The position numbers and the translations under genes are program-made. From Flavobacterium kayseriense (GTDB taxonomy: Bacteria > Bacteroidota > Bacteroidia > Flavobacteriales > Flavobacteriaceae), in contig NZ_JACRUI010000003.1 in assembly GCF_014305095.1 (NCBI RefSeq), positions 1 to 64,000 on the forward strand: a stretch of 64,000 nucleotides of DNA, given 5' to 3'. The notes beneath the pieces are model-generated. The model searched no databases, was not told the DNA's origin, and saw nothing but the letters and a program-made list of their open reading frames with translations. The number at the start of each line of letters is the position of its first letter. Within the stretch, counting starts at the first letter, position 1. Of this stretch, positions 36,537 through 45,232 are shown piece after piece.

Positions 36537-38102
36537 TTAAGAACTGCATGATAGCATAGAACTACCTACTTTTTCTCTAGCCCAATCAGGTCTTTTAGTA
36601 AACCATTTTGAATATTTTTCTTGTTCTTGGTACGGGTTTTTTAATAAAAGATGTAGTTCATCGATTAAAGCATAGTCCTCTTTTTCAGCTGCTTCAATGG
36701 CTAATTGCGCCATATAATTACGTAAAACGTACTTTGGATTGGTCCCATCCATAGCAATTTTTCGGTTTTCATCTGTCATAGATTCCTTTTGAAGTCTGTT
36801 GCGATACAAACTAAACCAATACAACCACGATTCTTTTATCGGTGCAATAACTTCTGCAGGTTTATAAAAAGCATCAGAAACGATCTGCAATGCTTTTTCT
36901 TCTGACTCTTCTTTTTTGAACTGACTTAAGTTTCTAAAAAAAATAGTCATATCCGTTTCTGTAAGTTGAAGGTTTTCCTTTAGAATTGCAATAAGTTGTT
37001 CGTCGTTTTCCTCTTTGTTGTTTAACCCTAATTTACTTAACATCATAGCATGGTAATCCATTTGATAGCTATTTTGAAAATCTTCTAATATTTTTTCTAG
37101 AGGAGCTGCTTCATTTACCAAGGGATATAGAGCATTAGCTAACTGGTATAAATTCCAAAGCGCTATTTCTGGTTGGTTACCAAAGCGATATCGGCGATTT
37201 TCACGATCAGTAGTGTTAGGTGTCCAATTAGGGTTGTAATCTTCTAACCATCCATAAGGGCCATAATCGATAGTAAGACCTAAAATAGACATATTATCTG
37301 TATTCATTACACCATGAACAAAACCTACACGCTGCCAATGAACAATCATTTCTCTAGTTAGATTTGCGACTGATTCAAGTAAAGCGACATAACTCCCTTT
37401 ATTACTTCCTTTAATATCGGGAAAATAATATTTGATAGTAAAATCAGCTAGTAGCTTTAACGTTTTTAGGTCATTTTGAGAAGAAAAAAGTTCAAAATTC
37501 CCAAAACGTATGAAGGATGGTGCCACTCTGCAAACTACAGCGCCTTTTTCATAGGCTGGATTGCCGTCATACATTACATCGCGTAGAACTTGATCTCCAG
37601 TCAGAATTAATGATAGTGATCGCGTAGTGGGTATGCCTAAATGAAACATAGCCTCACTGCACAAATGCTCTCTAATAGAAGAGCGTAATACTGCTAAACC
37701 ATCTGCTCTACGGGAATAAGGAGTCATTCCAGCTCCTTTTAATTGCAAGGTGTAATTGGTGTTGTTAACATCGATTTCAGTCAAAACAATAGCTCTACCA
37801 TCACCCAATTGCCCCGCCCAATTACCAAATTGATGCCCCGCATAACTCATAGCATATGGCCTAGTATTGGGTAAAATTGTTTTACCAGAAAATACATTTA
37901 TAAATTCTTCCGATTCTACATCTTTCTCAGTTATTCCTATCAATGAGGCTACTTCCTGAGAAACATGTACCAGTGAAGGGTTAGATACTTTTTTAGGTAA
38001 AACAAATGAAAAACAAGCGTTTTTTACTTGTCGAGTTTCGTTCGTTTCATCTGGATCAGCAGGTAACTCTGTACTAAATCTATTGTTGATTTTTAAATTC
38101 AT
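36537..38102 (-). CDS. selO: Protein adenylyltransferase SelO (YdiU family)
   Basis: The 521-residue protein matches SelO, a pseudokinase that transfers AMP from ATP to protein hydroxyl side chains, linked to redox stress. Motifs include YAGHQFGNWAGQLGDGRAI (the inverted ATP site), LQLKGAGMTPYSRRADGLAV, REHLCSEAMFHLGIPTTRSL and HGVMNTDNMSILGLTIDYGPYGW, the catalytic and metal loop. The C-terminus SMLSCSS places Cys519 where eukaryotic SelO has selenocysteine. I start at ATG 38102, since the upstream extension would need a TTG. The acyltransferase gene ends the same strand 41 nt upstream, so they may be co-transcribed. Confidence 0.93.
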   Translation of the reverse strand: MNLKINNRFSTELPADPDETNETRQVKNACFSFVLPKKVSNPSLVHVSQEVASLIGITEKDVESEEFINVFSGKTILPNTRPYAMSYAGHQFGNWAGQLGDGRAIVLTEIDVNNTNYTLQLKGAGMTPYSRRADGLAVLRSSIREHLCSEAMFHLGIPTTRSLSLILTGDQVLRDVMYDGNPAYEKGAVVCRVAPSFIRFGNFELFSSQNDLKTLKLLADFTIKYYFPDIKGSNKGSYVALLESVANLTREMIVHWQRVGFVHGVMNTDNMSILGLTIDYGPYGWLEDYNPNWTPNTTDRENRRYRFGNQPEIALWNLYQLANALYPLVNEAAPLEKILEDFQNSYQMDYHAMMLSKLGLNNKEENDEQLIAILKENLQLTETDMTIFFRNLSQFKKEESEEKALQIVSDAFYKPAEVIAPIKESWLYWFSLYRNRLQKESMTDENRKIAMDGTNPKYVLRNYMAQLAIEAAEKEDYALIDELHLLLKNPYQEQEKYSKWFTKRPDWAREKVGSSMLSCSS

Positions 38103-38142
38103 TTTGCGTCTATTTAGATCCAAATTATTTAAGTTAAACTAA

Positions 38143-39015
38143 TTATTTAAGGCGGTGTTTCCAACGTCTGTGCGTCCAGAAATAATATTCAGGAGCTGCA
38201 TTTATTTGCTTTTCGACTTCTCTCAAATATGTGTTTGTTATTTCAAAATTAGGAACTGATTTTACATCATCACTCAACGGAATCAATGTACATTCATAGT
38301 AACCTCTTTTCACTTTTGAAACTTTGGCGTAAAGCACATTCAAATCGTATTTTTTTGCTAAAGTTTCCCCACCAATATGCACAGGTACATCAATTCCCAT
38401 AAAACGTTCTTTATGTACAATTCGATTCAGAGTAGGAGACTGATCGCTTGGAATGCCATACATAGAAAAAACTTTATTTCTCTGATTGTTAGCTATAAGC
38501 GGTATAGTTTCGTTGTTAACGACTAATGTGGTATTGAATCTAGACCGTATTTTTTTGACTAATTGATCAAAGTATTTATTGTTTACCCTTTTGTAAACGG
38601 CAAAACCTCTAAAACTTATTTTTTTATTCACCGCCACTAACCACTCCCAGCTAGCGTAGTGAGAAACAAATAGCATGATGCTTTTTTCCTTTAGTTCATA
38701 CTCTTTCAACAAATCTAAGTTAGTAATAACAAAACGTTTATTTATTTCCTCGGAGGAGATAGTCATTGTTTTCGCCATTTCTAGAAATAGATCACAAAAA
38801 TGGAGGTACGATTTTTTTTCAATATCAAGACGCTCTTTTGTGCTCAGATGAGGTAAAGTTAACTGTAAATTGTCTAGAACTACTTTTTTACGATAACCAA
38901 TAACATAATATACTAAAAAATACAAACCATCAGATATCCAATATAGTATGCGAAAGGGTAAGATTGAAATGATCCAAAGAAAAGGGTATGCTAAAATGTA
39001 AACAATAAATTGCAT
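38143..39015 (-). CDS. Lipid A biosynthesis acyltransferase (LpxL/HtrB family)
   Basis: The 290-residue protein has one N-terminal membrane segment (about 4-25) and the acyltransferase motif HYASWEW with His119 and Glu124 (HxxxxE) as catalytic pair. A second block, SDQSPTLNRIVHKERFMGIDVPVHIGGETLA, corresponds to the acceptor-binding region of LpxL proteins. It should add a secondary acyl chain to lipid A precursors at the inner membrane. The length is close to that of E. coli LpxL (306). The gene is the upstream partner of selO on the minus strand with 40 nt between. Divergent from it is the rhomboid gene. Confidence 0.9.
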   Translation of the reverse strand: MQFIVYILAYPFLWIISILPFRILYWISDGLYFLVYYVIGYRKKVVLDNLQLTLPHLSTKERLDIEKKSYLHFCDLFLEMAKTMTISSEEINKRFVITNLDLLKEYELKEKSIMLFVSHYASWEWLVAVNKKISFRGFAVYKRVNNKYFDQLVKKIRSRFNTTLVVNNETIPLIANNQRNKVFSMYGIPSDQSPTLNRIVHKERFMGIDVPVHIGGETLAKKYDLNVLYAKVSKVKRGYYECTLIPLSDDVKSVPNFEITNTYLREVEKQINAAPEYYFWTHRRWKHRLK

Positions 39016-39131
39016 TCTAAATTTTTATACAAAGATAAGTCAAAAATGATTAGGTCATTAATAATGCAAGGTAGCTAGGTAGGGATCACATCGAGAATTA
39101 CTATCTTTACATTTCACATTAAATTAAATTT

Positions 39132-39770
39132 ATGAATACTGTTTTGATTTCGATTATACTGGCAAATGTTTTATTTAGCTACAAAGGATTTAATGATATT
39201 ACATTTTTTAGAAAATATGAATTTCACATGGGCAGCGTGCGCTCGGGGGATCAAATTAGAATGTTATCATCTGGTTTTTTGCATGCTGATTTTGGTCATT
39301 TAATTTTTAATATGATTACACTTTACTTTTTTGCACCAGTGGTAATTGCTTATCTAGGAAGTTTATCTTTTATAATAATCTATTTTGGAAGTTTGCTTGT
39401 AGGGAGTTTATTAACTTTAGTTTTTCATAAAAACGATTACAACTATCGAGCAATAGGAGCATCGGGAGCAGTTACAGGAGTTTTGTACTCAGCAATCCTA
39501 TTACAGCCTGATATGATGCTCGGTATCTTTTTTGTAATTCCGATGCCTGCTTATATTTTTGGTATTCTTTATTTACTATATTCGATTTATGGAATGAGAG
39601 CTAAAAATGATAATATAGGACATACTGCCCATTTTGGAGGGGCAATAGGTGGCTATCTAATTACATTAGCTACAAACCCTCATTTAATTGTAGAGAACAC
39701 CTTGATGGTCGTATTACTAACCATACCTATTGTTGTTTTATTCGTTATGGCGAAGCTTGGTAAAATTTAA
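39132..39770 (+). CDS. Rhomboid-family intramembrane serine protease
   Basis: The 212-residue protein has six hydrophobic segments and the rhomboid catalytic dyad: Ser111 in GASGAVTG and His167 in HTAHFGGAIGG. The HxDFGHLIFN segment near residue 51 supplies the conserved HxxxN oxyanion element. It cleaves transmembrane substrates within the inner membrane; substrates are unknown. The length is that of a minimal six-helix bacterial rhomboid. It is followed 49 nt later by the SIMPL gene on the same strand, so the two may be co-transcribed. TATCTTTA at 39102-39109 is a weak -7 box. Confidence 0.92.
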   Translation: MNTVLISIILANVLFSYKGFNDITFFRKYEFHMGSVRSGDQIRMLSSGFLHADFGHLIFNMITLYFFAPVVIAYLGSLSFIIIYFGSLLVGSLLTLVFHKNDYNYRAIGASGAVTGVLYSAILLQPDMMLGIFFVIPMPAYIFGILYLLYSIYGMRAKNDNIGHTAHFGGAIGGYLITLATNPHLIVENTLMVVLLTIPIVVLFVMAKLGKI

Positions 39771-39818
39771 TGGCACGCCTTTTGAAATAATCATCTAAGA
39801 ATCACAAATATTTAGAAA

Positions 39819-40505
39819 ATGAAAAAAGCACTATTAATTCTATCGATGTTTTTAATGACTCTTTCTTATGGTCAAGAGATAAAACAAATTCCCCAAATCA
39901 ATGTAAGTGGTGAAGGGAAAATTAAAGTTGTTCCAGATGAAGCAACTATAACTGCTACAGTAGATACAAGAGGAAATAATGCTAAAGAAGTTAAAAGACA
40001 AAATGATCAGCAAATAGAAGTGGTGCTCAAGTTGATTAGAAAAATGAATTTAGCTCCTACTGATTATAAGACGAAGCGCGTTTCTTTAAACCCTGTTTAT
40101 GATTATGAGAAAAAGAAAACTACTTACAATGCCACTCAAACAATCGAAATTCTATTAAGAGATTTGTCAAAGTATGATGAATTAATGGAGGGCCTTGTTG
40201 ATGGAGGAATAAATAAAGTTAATAATGTCGTATTTCAATCATCAAAATTGGAACAATACCAGTCTGAAGCTAGAAAAATGGCTATGAAAGATGCGAAGCA
40301 AAAAGCAATCGATTATGTATCAGTTTTAGGTCAGAAGGTAGGTAAGGCCTTAACCATATCTGACAATTCTCAAAATTATTACCCACAACCTATGTATGAA
40401 GCAATGCGCATGACCAAAAGTGATAGCGCTGAGCCACGGGAAACACTAGCCGTTGGTGAAATAAATATTGTGGCTAACGTTAGTGTTAGCTTTGTGTTAG
40501 AATAA
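39819..40505 (+). CDS. SIMPL-domain periplasmic protein (DUF541)
   Basis: The 228-residue protein has a signal peptide (about 1-18, LSYGQ) and a SIMPL/DUF541 domain: QINVSGEGKIKVVPDEATI near residue 25, the central TYNATQTIEILLRDL, GINKVNNVVFQ and QYQSEARKMAMKDAKQKAIDYV. It closes with the NIVANVSVSFVLE strand. Members form oligomeric periplasmic assemblies with unclear function (E. coli YggE lowers oxidative damage, and the mammalian relative is an IRAK1-binding protein). It is probably co-transcribed with the rhomboid gene and ends in the hairpin at 40529. Confidence 0.88.
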   Translation: MKKALLILSMFLMTLSYGQEIKQIPQINVSGEGKIKVVPDEATITATVDTRGNNAKEVKRQNDQQIEVVLKLIRKMNLAPTDYKTKRVSLNPVYDYEKKKTTYNATQTIEILLRDLSKYDELMEGLVDGGINKVNNVVFQSSKLEQYQSEARKMAMKDAKQKAIDYVSVLGQKVGKALTISDNSQNYYPQPMYEAMRMTKSDSAEPRETLAVGEINIVANVSVSFVLE

Positions 40506-40528
40506 TTATTGTATTGAAATAAAAAGAG

Positions 40529-40560
40529 AAACTCACTGTCAATTGATAGTGAGTTTTTTT
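40529..40560 (+). terminator. Rho-independent terminator of the SIMPL gene
   Basis: AAACTCACTGTC (40529-40540) pairs with GATAGTGAGTTT (40545-40556), with one G-U pair and a 4-nt loop, and runs into a T stretch. It lies 24 nt after the SIMPL stop. Confidence 0.85.
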
Positions 40561-40612
40561 ATGCTATTTAGTTAGCTCTACGGATATTTTAGATTTATTG
40601 ATCAAAGAAAAA

Positions 40613-40639
40613 CCCTCAAATAGACTTGTTATTTGAGGG
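40613..40639 (-). terminator. Rho-independent terminator of the arsenosugar operon
   Basis: Read on the minus strand, CCCTCAAATA (40639-40630) pairs perfectly with TATTTGAGGG (40622-40613) over a 7-nt loop and runs into TTTTTCTTT. It lies 26 nt after the arsM stop and closes the ten-gene unit. Confidence 0.85.
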
Positions 40640-40664
40640 CCAATTCTTCAATTATATTTTTACT

Positions 40665-41633
40665 TTAGCAACACCCACCACCATTATAATGATAGGTGCT
40701 TTCGCTTATAAAAATGTCGCTTCTGTTTAAAGCTGTAATTGCTGCAGCAGTTTTGTCGCAAATTGCGATTGGCTGATTTTTTAATAAAGTATGTCCGTTC
40801 TTATCATCAAAATAAGCATCTTTACCATAATAAATAGCTGCCTTTCCTGTAAATACACATGGACCATCTGCTGGCATAGGATCTTTTATAGCACAAACTT
40901 CGATACTTTCGATAAAAATTAATTCGTCTGTTGGATAGTTTTCAGTATCTAAAATTCTATAAGGTCTACGACCTCTAATTTCTATGGTACCAAAACCTAC
41001 ATCGGTCAATGCTTTTATGTAGTCTGCTATGGGAATACTACCACTTAAACATAACGCTCGCAGGTGGTCGTCATTACGTAAATCGTCATTCATTTCCTGT
41101 TCGCAAGTAGGATCACTCATGACTAATCGGCCGTGAGGTTTTAAAACACGATACATTTCTTGTAACGCTTTTTTTAAATCTTCCGTTTTAAAAATATTAA
41201 ACAAGCAATTTTGAGCTGCTATATCAATACTTTCATCTTCGATTGGTAAGTTAAGCGCATCTCCTTTTTTAAGTTCGACGAAATCGCTTTTAAACCAATC
41301 ATTTTGTTCTTCGGCTATTAAGAAATTTTTTCGTGAAGCTTCCAGCATTTCGTCTACAACATCTACACCCACAACACCTCCTTTTTGGCGAGAGAAATAA
41401 GCAAACTGAAGTAATTCCATTCCGCCTCCAACACCCACATACAAAACTTTAGGATTATTGATTAAATCTTGTGCAGAAATGGTACTACCACAACCATAAT
41501 TCATCTCCTGCATAATTGTAGGGATTTCCAACCCAGGAAATTTCCAAATTGGAGTAGTGGTGCAGCATAAACCAACATCTGGCGTTAAAGCTGCATTTTT
41601 ATATAAATCGTTTGTTGCATCTAAATAGCTCAT
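40665..41633 (-). CDS. arsM: Arsenosugar biosynthesis arsenite methyltransferase
   Basis: The 322-residue protein is a SAM-dependent methyltransferase with the GxGxG-type loop LYVGVGGGMELLQFA near residue 65 and SDP at the end of the core fold. Cysteines that could hold trivalent arsenic are Cys23 and Cys24 (GLCCTTTPIW), Cys48 (NYGCGS) and the C-terminal pair Cys321-Cys322 (GGGCC). The N-terminal block through MNYGCGST is typical of the ArsM group found with ArsS rather than of detoxifying ArsM. It should convert arsenite to mono- and dimethylarsenic, the substrate of ArsS. It is the last gene of the unit, 28 nt after the phosphorylase gene. Confidence 0.88.
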   Translation of the reverse strand: MSYLDATNDLYKNAALTPDVGLCCTTTPIWKFPGLEIPTIMQEMNYGCGSTISAQDLINNPKVLYVGVGGGMELLQFAYFSRQKGGVVGVDVVDEMLEASRKNFLIAEEQNDWFKSDFVELKKGDALNLPIEDESIDIAAQNCLFNIFKTEDLKKALQEMYRVLKPHGRLVMSDPTCEQEMNDDLRNDDHLRALCLSGSIPIADYIKALTDVGFGTIEIRGRRPYRILDTENYPTDELIFIESIEVCAIKDPMPADGPCVFTGKAAIYYGKDAYFDDKNGHTLLKNQPIAICDKTAAAITALNRSDIFISESTYHYNGGGCC

Positions 41634-41660
41634 ATTTTTGATTTTTTCACTTTAAATATA

Positions 41661-42476
41661 TTACAGTTGACTCACTAATGTTTTAAAAAGGGTGATCATT
41701 TTTGGTTCTGCTTCACCCGCTACTGCTATTATCTCAGGGATATTTACAGGTTTTAAATTATCTGGATCACATTCATCTGTCAATACAGAAACAGCAATAA
41801 CTGGTAGTTGTAAATGATTTGCTACGATAACTTCGGGTACTGTACTCATTCCTACAGCGTCTGCTCCTATGATTTTCAAATAACGGTATTCTGATCTCGT
41901 TTCTAATTGAGGCCCTACAACTGAAGCATAAATTCCTTTATGTAATACAATGTTGTTTTCTTTGGCTATAGCCAACATTTTTTCATTTAATGTGGCATCA
42001 TATGGCGCGCACATATCTGTAAAACGCTCCCCAAAAACAGAAACATTTTTAAAAGCTAATGGAGATCCACCTTGTAAATTGATATGATCGTCAAGCAGCA
42101 TTAAATCTCCTTTTTTATAAGACAAATTAATGGCACCCGCCGCATTAGAGACTAATAAGCTTGTAATTCCAAGCGCCTTTAATACTCTAACCGGAAAAGT
42201 GATTTCTTGCAACGTATAGCCCTCATACAAATGAAATCGACCTTGCATCACAATTGTTTTTTTACCTTCTAAAGTTCCGTATAGTAATTTTCCAGAGTGG
42301 AATTCTACAGTAGAAACAGGAAAATTTGGAATATCGGTATAGTTAATTTCAACCTCTATTTCTAGGTGATTGACTAGCTGTCCCAAACCTGTTCCTAAAA
42401 CTATTCCAACTTGAGGCTTTTGAAATCCTTTCTCATGTAAAAATGCTACCGTTGTATTTATTGTTTCTTGTGTCAT
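41661..42476 (-). CDS. Purine nucleoside phosphorylase, trimeric (class II) type
   Basis: The 271-residue enzyme has the trimeric PNP motifs: GIVLGTGLG near residue 24 for phosphate, FHSGKLLYG, GRFHLYEG, VSNAAGAIN, and GADAVGMSTVPEVIVANH near residue 205. Glu192 (in QLETRSEYR) matches the base-binding Glu. In place of the Asn that recognises 6-oxopurines (human Asn243) it has Asp234 in VLTDEC. In human PNP the N243D change allows adenosine cleavage. In an arsenosugar cluster this would fit phosphorolysis of dimethylarsinoyl-deoxyadenosine to adenine plus an arsenoribose phosphate; that is inference. The ATG shares its A with the stop of the upstream DUF2064 gene. Confidence 0.9.
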   Translation of the reverse strand: MTQETINTTVAFLHEKGFQKPQVGIVLGTGLGQLVNHLEIEVEINYTDIPNFPVSTVEFHSGKLLYGTLEGKKTIVMQGRFHLYEGYTLQEITFPVRVLKALGITSLLVSNAAGAINLSYKKGDLMLLDDHINLQGGSPLAFKNVSVFGERFTDMCAPYDATLNEKMLAIAKENNIVLHKGIYASVVGPQLETRSEYRYLKIIGADAVGMSTVPEVIVANHLQLPVIAVSVLTDECDPDNLKPVNIPEIIAVAGEAEPKMITLFKTLVSQL

Positions 42477-43078
42477 TAGATTGTGTATTTATTAAAAAAG
42501 GGAATATTTTTTATATCTTCAAAAGTATCAATGTCATTTTTTTCTTCCAGTAAAAGGTATTTTAAACTTGCGAGATCTACTAAAGTATCTTTTAGAACAG
42601 TATCTGTTCCCCATTCTTTATTACTAAAAATGTTTTCAGGAACCTTTTTCATACCTAAAAGGTAATAGCCACCATCTTCGGCAGGACCTATTACGATATC
42701 ATTGTCGTCTAGGTTGCTTATCGCACTTGAAATATCAGAACTTTCTAAAGCTATCAAATCAGAGCCAATAATTACGATTTTCTCATAACCATCAATAAAT
42801 CCGCCTTGAAAAGCATTGTACATTCTCTCACCTAAGTCAACTCCTACTTGCAATTTTTTTTGAAAGTAATTAGCTTCCCACATGTCGTTAGTATTGATCT
42901 CCTCCGAATACAGTACCTGCTTATCGTAAGGTGTTTCTAGGGCAACTTTTTTAGTATGTTCTAGTAATTGAATATAAATTTCAAGCGCATTTTCGTTGCC
43001 TATTGTAGCTGCTAATCGTGTTTTTACTTTACCAAGTTCTGGATTTCGTGTAAATATGAGAATTAAGTTTTTATTCAT
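42476..43078 (-). CDS. DUF2064 glycosyltransferase (TIGR04282 type), arsenosugar cluster
   Basis: The 200-residue protein has a nucleotidyl- or glycosyltransferase A-type fold: the nucleotide-binding RNPELGKVKTRLA near residue 11, IIGSDLIAL (GSD metal or nucleotide motif) and GPAEDGGYYLLGM, which is the DUF2064 signature. Proteins of this group are named as arsenosugar biosynthesis glycosyltransferases from genome context; activity has not, to my knowledge, been shown. It could attach the aglycone to the arsenoribose. I use the ATG at 43078, since the 25 codons before it overlap the upstream gene and lack family support. It overlaps the metallophosphoesterase stop by 8 nt. Confidence 0.82.
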   Translation of the reverse strand: MNKNLILIFTRNPELGKVKTRLAATIGNENALEIYIQLLEHTKKVALETPYDKQVLYSEEINTNDMWEANYFQKKLQVGVDLGERMYNAFQGGFIDGYEKIVIIGSDLIALESSDISSAISNLDDNDIVIGPAEDGGYYLLGMKKVPENIFSNKEWGTDTVLKDTLVDLASLKYLLLEEKNDIDTFEDIKNIPFFNKYTI

Positions 43079-43907
43079 CTTTAAATTGAATTTGTTTTCC
43101 TTGTAGTTTACTTTCTGTTTCAGGAAGAATTTCCATATTATCCCAAATGCCATTGATAATGGTTGTAGCGTATTCCTGAGGAAGCTGATGTTTGTGCATC
43201 AAATTAGCAGTTGTTGTATAGTCATAATCGAGTTGGTGGTGCTTACAGGTTAGTTCGGCATCTTTTTCATCAAGTATCATGTACCATACTGAATTTTTGC
43301 CGTCATTTGCAGGCATTCCTATTACTCCAGGATTCAGCCATAGCAACCCATCTTTCCTATCATTAAAGGGCAACCCACAATGGCCGGCGATAATTACATC
43401 GCTTTCTGTTACTGTAAAATTGGGTGCTTTTTTGTCCCACGGAGTCGATTTAAATACAAATTCAGAAGTATTAAAATACGAGCCGTGAACTACTGCTATT
43501 TTTTTATCAGCATAGTCAAATGTTATAAACTCTGGTAATTCACTTATGTACGATAAAGAAGAAGTAGATAATTTGCTTTTCGCAAAAGGGTACCACAATT
43601 GTGAAAAATCATCACAGCGAGATCCTTTAGTGAAATCGCAGCCACAATCCTCCGCATTTTCACTTAATTGAATTTCTACATTACCAGCTATACTGCGCGC
43701 ATTCCAATTTTTAAAAAATGAAATTGTTTCTTCAGGTTGCGCACAATACCCAATAATATCACCAGTACAAATACAATTTTGAGAACTAATGCCTTCTTTT
43801 TTGGCAATTTCAGCTATTGCTTCTAAAGCTTGGAGATTGCTGTACACACCTCCAAACAATAAAACTTTGCCCGTTAATTTGCCTATATTTTCTATTTTCT
43901 TATCCAT
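43071..43907 (-). CDS. Degenerate, cysteine-rich metallophosphoesterase-like protein
   Basis: The 278-residue protein follows the calcineurin-like phosphoesterase outline: beta strand VLLFGGVYSNLQALEAI at the start, TGDIIGYCAQPEE near residue 48, IAGNVE near 73, VVHGSY near 139 and AGHCGLPF near 174. Metal ligands are partly lost. The canonical SDxH is GGVY (Asp to Gly20, His to Tyr22), GNHD is GNVE, and GHTH is GHCG. GD (Asp50), GN (Asn76), His141 and His176 remain. Cysteines at 45, 47, 55, 88, 90, 98 and 177 are unusual for the family and might bind arsenic. I start at ATG 43907; it overlaps the symporter stop by 16 nt. The role is unknown. Confidence 0.78.
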   Translation of the reverse strand: MDKKIENIGKLTGKVLLFGGVYSNLQALEAIAEIAKKEGISSQNCICTGDIIGYCAQPEETISFFKNWNARSIAGNVEIQLSENAEDCGCDFTKGSRCDDFSQLWYPFAKSKLSTSSLSYISELPEFITFDYADKKIAVVHGSYFNTSEFVFKSTPWDKKAPNFTVTESDVIIAGHCGLPFNDRKDGLLWLNPGVIGMPANDGKNSVWYMILDEKDAELTCKHHQLDYDYTTTANLMHKHQLPQEYATTIINGIWDNMEILPETESKLQGKQIQFKDE

Positions 43908-45226
43908 TTTGGTGCACAATATAATACGATACAACTTAAAATCCCATATATATTTACCCACAGTAAGCCAGCATACTTACCATCAGTAAAAATTAAGTTG
44001 GTTGGGAGCCAATTAAAAACTAAAATAAAACCGAAAACGATTCCACAAATCACACTTAAATAAAAACTTATTTTAGGTACTCTCATGTTCCAAAACAAAA
44101 AAACAGGAGTTAATCCTATCACCATGGTTCCAGAGATAGTAGTAGCTGATAGTATTTCTGCATCTAAAAAAACAGGAATTGTCCCAAGCAACGCCACGGT
44201 TACCATTGCAAGTCTACCAAAAGTAACTGATTTACCCAAATTTAAATCTAAGGAAACTAATTTTGAGAAAGAGGAAAAAGTAGAATCAAGAGTAGACGCG
44301 GCTGAAGTAATCATTATAAAATTTATAACCAATAAAATCACTACACCAAATGCTTTTCCTACTTCAAAAGCGGCATCTCCAGTCATTCCTTGCGTTTTAG
44401 CATAAACTCCAATAATACTAAAAAGAACAATACAAAGACCTCCCAATAAACTCGCCCACAAAAAGCTTTTTCTAGTTACTTTTGGCGAGGCTATGAAAGC
44501 TCTATCCGTTAAAACAGGATCATGAAATGGATAACTAAAAGATTGCAAAATTGCAGCAAAAAATAAATTTAACCCTAACTCAAAACTCCAAGTACTTGAA
44601 GTAGCCACTGTGGTGACCGAAAAATTTTCCATGGAAAATACCTTCCACAAAATAATCATCAGCAATACTGAAAATAACACCATCTGGATAGCATCTGTAA
44701 AAATGGAACTACTCATACCACCTTTGAGGGAGTAGGCAAGTGTTAATAGTGTAAAAACTAGTATAGCAGCATAAAAAGGGGATGATCCTTGCGCTCCAAA
44801 ATAAGTCCCTATAACCATCGTATTGCTCCAAACCTCATTAAAAAGCCGAATAACAATTAAAACAGAAAAGAGAAGCATCGCATTTTTTCCAAATTTTGTG
44901 GTCAAAAATTCATGAATACTAGTGTAATTTCCCTTTGTTCGTAGATTGTAAATTAAAATTCCGGCTACAGCAAAAGACAAGTAATATCCTGCGTACGCGA
45001 TACCGCCTATAATACCAAATTCAAGACCAAGATTAGCAGCATTAGTAATGCTTTTAGCAAAAATCCAAGATATAATTAAGCTACCAGTAAGCACCAAACC
45101 ATTTGGTGCTTTACTATTATTGATAGCTTTAAAAAATTGATCAGTTGTTTTTGCCAAAGGTGACAAAAAGAAAAACAACAAACCAGATGCAATGATTAAG
45201 ATCCATTGCCAATATAATACATCCAT
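43892..45226 (-). CDS. Sodium:solute symporter (SSS family)
   Basis: The 444-residue inner membrane protein has about 12-13 transmembrane helices and the SSS pattern: ITNAANLGLEFGIIGGIAYAGYYLSF, the first-helix region after KAPNGLVLTG, a LKGGMSSSIFTDAIQMVLF stretch that resembles the family signature near residue 168, and ITSAASTLDSTFSSFSKL near residue 305. It is somewhat shorter than typical SSS proteins (about 500 or more). In this cluster it lies 6 nt after SusD and before the metallophosphoesterase, which suggests it takes a SusCD-imported compound across the inner membrane. The substrate is unknown. Confidence 0.85.
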   Translation of the reverse strand: MDVLYWQWILIIASGLLFFFLSPLAKTTDQFFKAINNSKAPNGLVLTGSLIISWIFAKSITNAANLGLEFGIIGGIAYAGYYLSFAVAGILIYNLRTKGNYTSIHEFLTTKFGKNAMLLFSVLIVIRLFNEVWSNTMVIGTYFGAQGSSPFYAAILVFTLLTLAYSLKGGMSSSIFTDAIQMVLFSVLLMIILWKVFSMENFSVTTVATSSTWSFELGLNLFFAAILQSFSYPFHDPVLTDRAFIASPKVTRKSFLWASLLGGLCIVLFSIIGVYAKTQGMTGDAAFEVGKAFGVVILLVINFIMITSAASTLDSTFSSFSKLVSLDLNLGKSVTFGRLAMVTVALLGTIPVFLDAEILSATTISGTMVIGLTPVFLFWNMRVPKISFYLSVICGIVFGFILVFNWLPTNLIFTDGKYAGLLWVNIYGILSCIVLYCAPKWIRK

Positions 45227-45232
45227 TATTTA

